A DNA stretch of 30,755 bases, taken from positions 1-30,755 of the forward strand of contig CAXMQQ010000033.1 of assembly GCA_964195545.1 (NCBI GenBank). Reading direction: 5' to 3'. Of this stretch, positions 24,067 to 30,755 are shown piece by piece. The stretch's first letter is position 1; every line of letters begins with the position of its first letter. Source of the stretch: JAHEEL01 sp964195545. Lineage in GTDB: Bacteria; Actinomycetota; Acidimicrobiia; Spongiisociales; UBA5794. The notes under the pieces were generated by a model. That model had not been told where the DNA came from and ran no database searches. It saw only the letters and a list, made by a program, of their open reading frames with translations. Both the position numbers and the translations under genes were made by a program.

Positions 24067-25439
24067 GACCTGTCCCCGATCCGATCGGCGAGTCGGGCCC
24101 AGATCGTTGCGACGTCTCCTGCACCCATCAGGATCATTGTGTCACCCGGTTCAAGCTCGTCTGCGAGGTAGTCGGGTACATCCGAGAGGCGTTCCAAATA
24201 TGTGGCATCGCCACCGCTCGCGCGAACGGCTTCGGCCACCAACCGGCCGGTGACACCAGGTTGGGGGCGTTCACCTGCGCTGTAGATGTCGGTAACGATC
24301 ACTCGGTCTGCTTCGGCAAGGGGCGCACCGAACGCTGGGGCGAGCGCTGCCGTGCGTGTGTACCGATGCGGCTGGAAGACGACCCAAAGTCTGCCGGATG
24401 TCATCGTGCGGGCCGCTGCAATCGTCGATCTCACTTCGGTCGGATGATGTGCGTAGTCATCGATGATCGAGATGCCATCGATCACCACCTTGACTTCGAA
24501 TCTCCTGAGAACACCACCCGACGTCTCGAGTCCACCGATCGCGCACTCGAGGTCGAAGCCGAGTTCGCCGAAGAGGGCGAGCACGCCGGCCGCATTCCTG
24601 ATCACGTGCATGCCGGGTTGTTTGAGTCGGACTCGCCGGGTTTGGCCGTGGCCCGTGAGCGAGAACGACGGCTGTGCATCAAGTGCCACATCGTCGATCT
24701 TCCATACCGCATCGTCACTTGTGCCGTAGCCGATGACGGTTGAGCGCTCGGCCAGTCGACGCACGCCCGGGTCGTCGATACACCCCACGACGGGGCCGTC
24801 GACCAGGCTCGAGACCTGAGCGAACGCTTCTTCGAGGGCGGTGATCGTGCGGTAGTAGTCGAGGTGGTCGGCTTCGATGTTGGTGACGCCGAGCCCGACG
24901 AATTCGAGGAGACGGAACGTTCCGAACGCCTCGTCTGCCTCGAGAAGCAGGAGATCGGGGTCACCCAGATGGGCGCCGGTGTTCAGATCTGCAATCTCCC
25001 CGCCCACGAGGAATGACGGGTCCTCTCCACAGGCTCGCAAGGCAGCCACGGCCATGGCAGTACTCGACGTCTTGCCGTGAGTCCCTGAGAATCCGAGGGT
25101 TGGGTACGCGACTGTCACGCCTCGTAGCAGCGCAGGTCTTCTCGCCGTTTCCACTCCTGAGCGGTGTGCCGCTGCAAGCTCGGGGTCCCGATCCGGTACA
25201 GCCGACGACGCGACGACGACATCCACCTCTGCCATCCGATCCGGTCGGTGGCCGATCCATGTCTCGACGCCGACCCCCGAGAGCGCGTCGATCACGCCGG
25301 AGGGTTTCACGTCCGATCCTGTGACTCGGATGCCGCGTTGGGCGAGCAGTTTGGCAAGTCCGGACATGCCGGAGCCGCCGACGCCGATCATGTGGACGGA
25401 GTCAATGTCGTCCAGCGCAACGGTCGGTGGTTCAAACAA
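24063..25439 (-). CDS. murC: UDP-N-acetylmuramate--L-alanine ligase
   Basis: The 458-residue ATP-dependent ligase adds L-Ala to UDP-MurNAc. The N-terminal nucleotide-sugar domain has MIGVGGSGMSGLAKLL; the ATP-binding loop is GTHGKTSST; EADEAFGTF and ADHLDYY are Mur ligase motifs, and DDYAHHPTE and FQPHRYTRT are C-terminal ones. I place the start at TTG 25439 because AGGAGG lies six bases before it and it gives FEPPTVALDDIDSVHMIGVG, the normal length before the glycine loop. The open frame continues to 25523, but that would overlap murG by 92 bases with serine/arginine-rich residues. With the TTG start the overlap with murG is 8 bases. Confidence 0.95.
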   Translation of the reverse strand: MFEPPTVALDDIDSVHMIGVGGSGMSGLAKLLAQRGIRVTGSDVKPSGVIDALSGVGVETWIGHRPDRMAEVDVVVASSAVPDRDPELAAAHRSGVETARRPALLRGVTVAYPTLGFSGTHGKTSSTAMAVAALRACGEDPSFLVGGEIADLNTGAHLGDPDLLLLEADEAFGTFRLLEFVGLGVTNIEADHLDYYRTITALEEAFAQVSSLVDGPVVGCIDDPGVRRLAERSTVIGYGTSDDAVWKIDDVALDAQPSFSLTGHGQTRRVRLKQPGMHVIRNAAGVLALFGELGFDLECAIGGLETSGGVLRRFEVKVVIDGISIIDDYAHHPTEVRSTIAAARTMTSGRLWVVFQPHRYTRTAALAPAFGAPLAEADRVIVTDIYSAGERPQPGVTGRLVAEAVRASGGDATYLERLSDVPDYLADELEPGDTMILMGAGDVATIWARLADRIGDRS

Positions 25440-26511
25440 CGGTGACCTCCTTGAGGATGGCGGCGACTCGGTGTGCGGCATCCGGCTTCGCAACGGAGCG
25501 CGCTCCCTGGCGCATGGAGGCAAGTCGGTTCGGATCTGTGACGAGGTCTGCGAGTAGCCGCGGAACGTCCGCGATCCGTTCCTGGTTGACGACCAGCGCT
25601 CCCCCAGATTGCTCGAGGTCGCGAGCGTTCAGTGCCTGGTACCCCTTCCCTGCAGGCAGCGGAACAACGACTGAGGGGGTCGACGTTGCGGCGAGTTCGC
25701 TGACGGTCATCGCTCCGGCTCTGGAGAGAGCGATGTCCGATGCTGCGAAGAAGTACTGCATCTCGGACTCGAACGGCAACGTCACCCAGTTCGGGTGCGA
25801 GCCGGCCTGCTCCGAGAGTGACTGGTGGTGATCGGGTCCGGTGAGGTGGAGGATCGACACCGTCTCGCCGTAGGTTGACGCGAAGTCGGCGGTCGCTTCG
25901 TTGAGAGCCCTTGCGCCCTGGCTGCCACCGAACACACCGACGACCGGCAGTTCGGGAGCGAGTCCATAGCGCAAGAGCGCCTCCGGTCGGATCTCGTCTC
26001 GCTCGTAGCCATCGAACGCGGCGCTGAGCGGGTTACCGACGACTTCGGCAGTCTTGAGTCGCTCGAGGGCGGGAGCGAATGCGGCGAGCGTTCTCTTCGC
26101 TCTCCTGGCCACATATCGATTGGCGAGGCCGGGGACGGCGTTCTGTTCGTGGATCACGTAGGGCATGCCGACCCGGCGTGCCCCAAGTGCTGCAGGAACA
26201 CTCACGTATCCACCGAAGACCGTGAGGACTCCTGGCGTGCGCTCCTTGAGGGCTTGTGCCACGTCGGCGGTGGCCCGGCGGATGAGGGCGGGCAGTGTGA
26301 GGTTGTCGGTCGTGAGCGATCGGCTGAGCCCACGCACGTCGAGTTGCACGAGTTCGAAGCCTGCCTCCGGCACGATCCGTGTCTCGAGGCGATCACCGCC
26401 GAAGAACACCATCTCGGATGCGGGCACACCTGATTTCACGAGTACGTCGGCAACGGCCAATGCCGGGTAGATGTGGCCACCCGTGCCTGCTGCCGCAAAG
26501 GCGAAGGTCAT
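25432..26511 (-). CDS. murG: UDP-GlcNAc:lipid I N-acetylglucosaminyltransferase
   Basis: The 359-residue GT28 glycosyltransferase adds GlcNAc to lipid I, making lipid II on the inner face of the membrane. The glycine loop AAAGTGGHIYPALAVA is at the N-terminus, VIHEQNAVPGLANR is in the acceptor domain, and VFGGSQGARALN and LSRAGAMTVSEL are the donor-binding motifs. A proline-rich VVVPLPAGKGYQALNA segment also fits (usually P-x-P-x-A-x-x-x-H-Q; here the His-Gln is replaced by Tyr-Gln). The ATG overlaps the ftsW stop as ATGA (26511-26508). Confidence 0.96.
   Translation of the reverse strand: MTFAFAAAGTGGHIYPALAVADVLVKSGVPASEMVFFGGDRLETRIVPEAGFELVQLDVRGLSRSLTTDNLTLPALIRRATADVAQALKERTPGVLTVFGGYVSVPAALGARRVGMPYVIHEQNAVPGLANRYVARRAKRTLAAFAPALERLKTAEVVGNPLSAAFDGYERDEIRPEALLRYGLAPELPVVGVFGGSQGARALNEATADFASTYGETVSILHLTGPDHHQSLSEQAGSHPNWVTLPFESEMQYFFAASDIALSRAGAMTVSELAATSTPSVVVPLPAGKGYQALNARDLEQSGGALVVNQERIADVPRLLADLVTDPNRLASMRQGARSVAKPDAAHRVAAILKEVTVV
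25446..25451 (-). promoter_or_regulatory. Ribosome binding site deciding the TTG start of murC
   Basis: AGGAGG on the minus strand inside the last codons of murG, six bases before TTG at 25439-25437. It is one of the best Shine-Dalgarno matches in the window and argues against the longer ATG/GTG start choices. Confidence 0.7.
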
Positions 26512-27749
26512 GATGTGTCCGGCTCAACAGTCCTCGTCCGGGAGATATTCACCAGGATTCCGACCGCTGCGAGGCTCACGATCATGGCATTACCGCCTGA
26601 CGACACAAACGGGAGTGGAACACCCGTGATCGGCAACACCGCTATGACACCTCCCACGTTGACGAGAGCCTGCAGCGTGAGCCAGGAAACGATGCCGACC
26701 GCAACGAGTCGACCGAACGTGTCCGGTGCGGTCAGGGCGATCCTGATGCCCACCACGGCGAAGAACGCGAAGAGCACGATGACGAGCGAGGCACCCGCGA
26801 ATCCGGTCTCCTCTCCGATGATCGCGAAGATGAAGTCCGTGTGAGCGTTAGGCAAGAACGACCACCGGGCACGACTCGCACCGAGGCCGACACCGAACCA
26901 TCCACCCGAACCGAGTGCGACCAGACTCTGAACGGCCTGGTGGCCGGATCCGAGTGGATCGGCGAACGGATCGAGGAACCCAGTGATCCGAGCCCTCCGG
27001 TAATCCATGGCGAACGTTCCGGCGACGGTGAGGACTGCTGAGATCCCCGCGAGGCCCACGATGAAACCGAGCGGAGCGGAGGATGCGATCAGAATGGCGA
27101 ATGCAGACGCCCCGATCAGGAGCATGGTGCCGAAGTCGGGTTGCAGGAGCAGCAGTGCAGACACGACTCCCAGGATCGCGATCACGGGAAGGAGGAAGTG
27201 CGGAAGGTGTCGCAGCAGTTGGTCCTTCTTCGCGAGTACGGCGGCGAGCAGGATCACGGTTGCGAGCTTGGTGAATTCCGAGGCCTGGATTGTCAGCGGA
27301 CCGACCTCGATCCAGCGCCTGGCTCCACCGCGGACGTCACCGAACATGAGCGTGGCAACGAGACCTGCGACGGCGACGAGGAAGATGGGAATGGCGAATT
27401 GGCGATAGAGGCGATATGGGATCTTCGTGAAGATGACGAGCGCGCCGAGTCCCAATCCGACCCAGATGATCTGACGCTTGATGTAGAAGAGGTGATCTCC
27501 GGTTTCGCGAATCGAGATCACGGACGAGGCGGAAAGCATCGCTCCGAGTCCCACGATGAGCAGCATGACGACGGGAACCACGAGGAACACCGTCCGGCGA
27601 TCTCTGAGGTGAAGACTGTGAGCGACCCGGCGGTCACGGATGTCCTCTCGAACCGAAGATAGCGCGTCGGCATCCTCCACAATCACGGGAGGTGGGGCGG
27701 GTTCGATCATGCGCGTAGCATGGTCGAAAGGCGTCGTCGTCCCGGTCAT
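26508..27749 (-). CDS. ftsW: Septal peptidoglycan glycosyltransferase FtsW (SEDS family)
   Basis: The 413-residue SEDS membrane protein polymerises lipid II at the septum with a partner class B PBP. About ten helices follow a 55-residue hydrophilic N-terminus (DADALSSVREDIRD). Family motifs are RRWIEVGPLTIQASEFTKLA, LLLQPDFGTM, LPNAHTDFIFAIIGEE and GVPLPFVSSGGNAM. I chose the ATG at 27749, which overlaps the murD stop (ATGA) and follows GGAGGGG; the open frame reaches 27833 but the extra residues are arginine-rich and inside murD. Between murD and murG the protein is FtsW rather than RodA by gene context. Confidence 0.94.
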   Translation of the reverse strand: MTGTTTPFDHATRMIEPAPPPVIVEDADALSSVREDIRDRRVAHSLHLRDRRTVFLVVPVVMLLIVGLGAMLSASSVISIRETGDHLFYIKRQIIWVGLGLGALVIFTKIPYRLYRQFAIPIFLVAVAGLVATLMFGDVRGGARRWIEVGPLTIQASEFTKLATVILLAAVLAKKDQLLRHLPHFLLPVIAILGVVSALLLLQPDFGTMLLIGASAFAILIASSAPLGFIVGLAGISAVLTVAGTFAMDYRRARITGFLDPFADPLGSGHQAVQSLVALGSGGWFGVGLGASRARWSFLPNAHTDFIFAIIGEETGFAGASLVIVLFAFFAVVGIRIALTAPDTFGRLVAVGIVSWLTLQALVNVGGVIAVLPITGVPLPFVSSGGNAMIVSLAAVGILVNISRTRTVEPDTS

Positions 27750-29026
27750 TTCGTCCCCTCCAGGGCAGCGACGAGTTCGGCGAATCGTTCCCCCCTCACG
27801 GCGTAGGATTCGAATTCGTCGAAGCTCGCGCACCCGGGGGCAAGGAGAACCGTGTCACCGGAGACGGCAAGACGATTTGCCTCTTCGACCGCTGATGCGA
27901 GGTCATCGACGACCGTGACCGGCGTTTCGACTCCGCTTGCGATGGAAGGCGCCGCCTCACCGAATGCAACGACGTGGCGGACCGATGCGGGAGCGATCGT
28001 CGAGAGATCGAGATCCTTGTTTCGGCCCCCCGCGAGGAGTACAACACTCTCATATGCCTCGGCTGCGGCTCGAGCGGCATGGGGGTTCGTTGCTTTGGAG
28101 TCGTCGATCCAGGTGATGCCACGATCAGTTCCAACTGTGCGTCGTCGATGCAATCCTGGGGTGAATCCGGCAAGCGCCGTCGCGATGCCGGCATCTGTGG
28201 CACCGACTGAAGAGGCCATGACCGCAGCTATTCCCAAGTCCGTCAGCCATGACGGATCGGCGGTTGGAACCGCGAATACCTTCCCGCCTATCTGCAGCGA
28301 CCCGTCGACCGGCCCGACTTCGTCGTCCGAGACCGAGATGCCGCTGACACCGATGATGCGGCATTGAGCCGAAGCGACGATCTCGGTTGCTCCGAGATCG
28401 TCGGCGCCGTAGACGACGACGTCGCTTGTTCGCATGTTCTCGAAGATCCTGGCCTTGGCATACCCGTATGCCGAAACCGAGCCGTGCCAGTCGAGGTGAT
28501 CGGCGGCCACGTTGACGATCCCTGCTGCGGCCGGGCGGAACCGATCGATGAACCGCAGCTGGAAACTCGACGCCTCCAGCACCACCACGGCAGCCGGGTC
28601 ATTGCTGAGGCCCGACACGGGCGTTCCGATGTTCCCGGCGGAGACCGCAGAGATCCCGCTCCCGATCAGCATGTCGGTGATCGTGCGCGTGACCGTTGTC
28701 TTGCCATTCGTCCCGGTCACAGCGACGTACGGTGCGGTTAGTTGTCGTGTACCGAACTCGAGCTCGCTGATGACCTCAGTTCCGCCGGCGAGTGCATGTT
28801 GAACGGGATCTGAGTGCTCAGGGAAACCCGGCGATGTAACAACGAGATCGACGCCGGCGAGGAGTCGGTCCGTCCACGTCCCGGAGTGCACCGCGTACCC
28901 CTTGTGCCGCAGTGGGATCGTGGACTCCGATGAGCGATCGTAGATGGACACTTCGTGACCGAGACGCGCTGCGAGGCTGCCCGCGGCCGCACCGCTGACG
29001 GCCGCCCCGAGAATGAGCGTTCTCAC
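27746..29026 (-). CDS. murD: UDP-N-acetylmuramoyl-L-alanine--D-glutamate ligase
   Basis: The 426-residue ligase adds D-Glu to UDP-MurNAc-L-Ala. The N-terminal fold begins RTLILGAAVSGAAAGSLAAR; the ATP loop is GTNGKTTVTRT; NVAADHLDWHG and WIDDSKATNPHA are Mur ligase motifs and VVLLAGGRNKDLDL is the MurD-specific C-terminal one. The start is GTG at 29026, overlapping the mraY stop as GTGA. The same frame stays open for another kilobase across mraY, but only the part from 29026 has protein character. The spacing to ftsW (ATGA) implies coupled translation. Confidence 0.96.
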   Translation of the reverse strand: MRTLILGAAVSGAAAGSLAARLGHEVSIYDRSSESTIPLRHKGYAVHSGTWTDRLLAGVDLVVTSPGFPEHSDPVQHALAGGTEVISELEFGTRQLTAPYVAVTGTNGKTTVTRTITDMLIGSGISAVSAGNIGTPVSGLSNDPAAVVVLEASSFQLRFIDRFRPAAAGIVNVAADHLDWHGSVSAYGYAKARIFENMRTSDVVVYGADDLGATEIVASAQCRIIGVSGISVSDDEVGPVDGSLQIGGKVFAVPTADPSWLTDLGIAAVMASSVGATDAGIATALAGFTPGLHRRRTVGTDRGITWIDDSKATNPHAARAAAEAYESVVLLAGGRNKDLDLSTIAPASVRHVVAFGEAAPSIASGVETPVTVVDDLASAVEEANRLAVSGDTVLLAPGCASFDEFESYAVRGERFAELVAALEGTK

Positions 29027-30087
29027 GGTGTTCCGATCTTGGTGATCGTCACGAAGTCGGCGTAGAACACGCCGACGCCGAGGGCAACCGCGATCCCTGC
29101 AAGGATCCAGAAGCGGATGATGACCGTTGTTTCGGGCCATCCCTTGAGCTCGAAATGGTGGTGGATGGGAGCCATCCGAAGGATGCGCCGACCGAACACG
29201 CGAAAGGTGAACACCTGGCCTATCACCGAGAGCGTCTCGACAACGTACAAGCCACCGAGGAGAACGAGGAGTAGCTGCGTGTTCGTGAGAAGGGCGAGTG
29301 CGGCGAGCGCCCCTCCGAGTGCCTGCGATCCGGTGTCGCCCATGAAGATCTTCGCCGGCGCCGCGTTCCACCAGAGGAATCCAAGCGCGGACCCGACCAC
29401 GGCAGCGGCGAACGTTGCAAGATCGAGTGCCCCGTTCAGGTCGACGAAGTACTCCGCGATGTTCCTCCACTGCCAGAAGGCGATCAGCACGTACGCGCCG
29501 GCGACAAGGGAAACGGATCCTGCAACGAGGCCGTCGAGACCATCGGTCAGATTCACCGCGTTCGCAGCGGCCGTGAGCATGAACAGAACAAGGATGAAGT
29601 AGAGGATCGGTCCGAGGTCGATTCCGAGGGGTCGAACGAAGGAGAGCTCCGTGGAGACGCCGATCTGCACAGACCACCAGGCGAAGATCGCGGCCACAGC
29701 TAGTTGGCCGAGGAACTTCCATCGCTTGGACAGACCCTGGTTGTGCTTCTTGGCGTATTTGGTGAAATCGTCGAGGAAGCCGATCACACCCATTCCGATG
29801 AATGCGAACAAAGCCAGGAGTCCCTCTGGAGCGAAAACGCTCATGCCGAAGTCCAGGCCCTTTCCCACTGTCAAGAAGCTGAAGTGGGCGAAGAAGTAGC
29901 CGAGGATGGTTCCGAGGATCAATACGACACCGCCCATGGTCGGCGTGCCGCGCTTGTGCATGTGTCCCTGCACGTCCTCCTGGATGAACTGCCCGATGCT
30001 GCGCCGCCTCAGGATGCGGATGGCTATCGGCGTGACGAAGATCGTGAACGCGAACGCGGTAGATGCGGCGATGAGGAGTTGGATCAT
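29023..30087 (-). CDS. mraY: Phospho-N-acetylmuramoyl-pentapeptide transferase
   Basis: The 354-residue, roughly ten-helix enzyme transfers phospho-MurNAc-pentapeptide to undecaprenyl phosphate, forming lipid I. Catalytic and metal-binding pieces are GFLDDFTK, NAVNLTDGLDGL, FMGDTGSQALGG and MAPIHHHFELKGW; the N-terminal GTPTMGG is the usual substrate-loop signature. The length is normal for MraY (about 350-360). Its ATG overlaps the murF stop (ATGA, 30087-30084), and its stop overlaps murD's GTG start. Confidence 0.97.
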   Translation of the reverse strand: MIQLLIAASTAFAFTIFVTPIAIRILRRRSIGQFIQEDVQGHMHKRGTPTMGGVVLILGTILGYFFAHFSFLTVGKGLDFGMSVFAPEGLLALFAFIGMGVIGFLDDFTKYAKKHNQGLSKRWKFLGQLAVAAIFAWWSVQIGVSTELSFVRPLGIDLGPILYFILVLFMLTAAANAVNLTDGLDGLVAGSVSLVAGAYVLIAFWQWRNIAEYFVDLNGALDLATFAAAVVGSALGFLWWNAAPAKIFMGDTGSQALGGALAALALLTNTQLLLVLLGGLYVVETLSVIGQVFTFRVFGRRILRMAPIHHHFELKGWPETTVIIRFWILAGIAVALGVGVFYADFVTITKIGTP

Positions 30088-30755
30088 GAGGAGGCAACCT
30101 TGGCGAGTCTCTCGGCGATGTCTTCGAGCCCGACGGAGCGAGAGCCTTTGATCAGAACGACGTCTCCGTCGTGAAGCATATCGATGACATGGTTGAACGC
30201 TGTTGAGGGATCTGGAAGATTCAGGCCACCCGCAGCGACTGCGAGACCATGATCGGGACCGACTGTGACCACACCCTCGAAGGCGAGGTCCGCGGCAAGG
30301 AGGCCGATCCGCCTGTGCTCTTCCGTCGTGATCGATCCGAGTTCCGCCATCTCGCCAAGGATGGCGTAGGACCGGCCGGGCATCGCGGCAATCGTCCGGA
30401 GAGCCGCCTCCATCGACGTCGGGTTGGCGTTGTAGGAATCGTTGACCACGGTGAAACGCCCGGTTGTCACCTCCATACGCCAGGGTGAGGCGACGGCCGT
30501 CGACATTCCCTCAGCTGCTGCTTCCGGGTCGATTCCGATCGCCGCTGCTGCGGCTAGGGCGGCTGCGGCGTTCAGGGCATTGTGCGATCCTGCCATCGTC
30601 AGGCGGATCGAGAGGACCCGTCCGCACGTTCGCAGATCGAATGAGGGACGGCCTTCATCGTCGGTTGAGAGGTTCGCGATCCGGACCAGTGCCGTGGGGC
30701 TCTCCCCGAACGTGATCGTCGGACCGGGATGATCCCGCTGGAGGCGGGGTTCGTC
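30084..30755 (-). CDS. murF: UDP-MurNAc-tripeptide--D-Ala-D-Ala ligase, C-terminal part (cut by window end)
   Basis: The frame is open from the window edge (30755) to 30084, giving 223 residues of the central and C-terminal domains; the ATP loop would lie outside. SHNALNAAAALAAAAAIG is the Mur ligase linker with the conserved His-Asn, WRMEV and NDSYNANPTSMEAALRT (the MurF DSYNANP motif) identify it as MurF, and AILGEMAELG is diagnostic. GDVVLIKGSRSVGLE is the C-terminal family end. MurF adds D-Ala-D-Ala, completing the pentapeptide. It is coupled to mraY by an ATGA overlap. Confidence 0.95.
   Translation of the reverse strand, partial: DEPRLQRDHPGPTITFGESPTALVRIANLSTDDEGRPSFDLRTCGRVLSIRLTMAGSHNALNAAAALAAAAAIGIDPEAAAEGMSTAVASPWRMEVTTGRFTVVNDSYNANPTSMEAALRTIAAMPGRSYAILGEMAELGSITTEEHRRIGLLAADLAFEGVVTVGPDHGLAVAAGGLNLPDPSTAFNHVIDMLHDGDVVLIKGSRSVGLEDIAERLAKVASS

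Noticed and set aside
29027..30097. Extension of the murD frame across all of mraY (a 783-residue frame)
   Set aside because: The upstream part is mraY read in another frame on the same strand; murD begins at the GTG at 29026 with a normal N-terminus.
1..30755. tRNA or rRNA genes, CRISPR arrays, insertion sequences with transposase, prophage genes
   Set aside because: Looked for by eye on both strands; no cloverleaf, spaced direct repeats, transposase motifs or phage proteins found. A tRNAscan or CRISPR tool run would be needed to exclude them formally.

Overview
The window reads as a chromosomal segment of a high-GC actinobacterium (Actinomycetota). Evidence for this is the FtsZ signature region AGEGGGTGTG, the absence of ftsA between ftsQ and ftsZ, and the sequence pgeF-yggS-sepF-yggT after ftsZ. 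An ileS T-box leader ending in translational rather than obvious transcriptional control points the same way, as do the dksA-lspA-rluD-dnaE neighbours of ileS. Start codons are often GTG or TTG. A deep or little-studied class such as Acidimicrobiia is my guess and is not proven by the sequence.

Layout. Positions 1-1806 are an accessory-looking edge: the 3' end of a DUF222/13E12-type HNH endonuclease, a xanthine phosphoribosyltransferase overlapping it, a decayed stretch with the tail of an EamA-type transporter, and a small membrane protein. Positions 1816-5764 carry a double-length ThyX-like protein, a 70-residue conserved-looking hypothetical protein on the other strand, and a coupled pair of ArsA/Get3-like ATPases. 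Positions 5846-9352 hold dnaE (minus). Positions 9477-11678 hold two different phosphofructokinases in tandem (plus). Positions 11779-13281 hold a wax ester synthase/diacylglycerol acyltransferase (minus). An 87-bp nested palindrome sits in the gap above it. Positions 13500-15600 are a minus-strand run of rluD, lspA, a zinc-ligand-poor dksA/traR homologue and a DUF167 gene. Positions 15728-19084 are a T-box leader and ileS (plus).

From 19081 to the window end everything is minus strand and forms the division and cell wall (dcw) cluster. In transcription order it is murF (truncated by the window), mraY, murD, ftsW, murG, murC, murB, ftsQ, ftsZ, pgeF, yggS, sepF, yggT. Most junctions are 4-base ATGA/GTGA overlaps, so translation is probably coupled along the whole run. 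MurF, MraY, MurG, MurC, MurD and MurB make and assemble lipid II. FtsW polymerises it at the septum, FtsQ connects the division complex, and FtsZ with its membrane tether SepF makes the ring.

Most of the window is conserved housekeeping DNA, and I do not see a clear new defence or mobile system. The points most worth a second look are the ThyX-like double protein whose two halves carry complementary pieces of the catalytic motif, the large palindrome at 13345-13431, the lack of divIVA together with an inverted ileS at a normally conserved place, and the PPi-type plus ATP-type phosphofructokinase pair.
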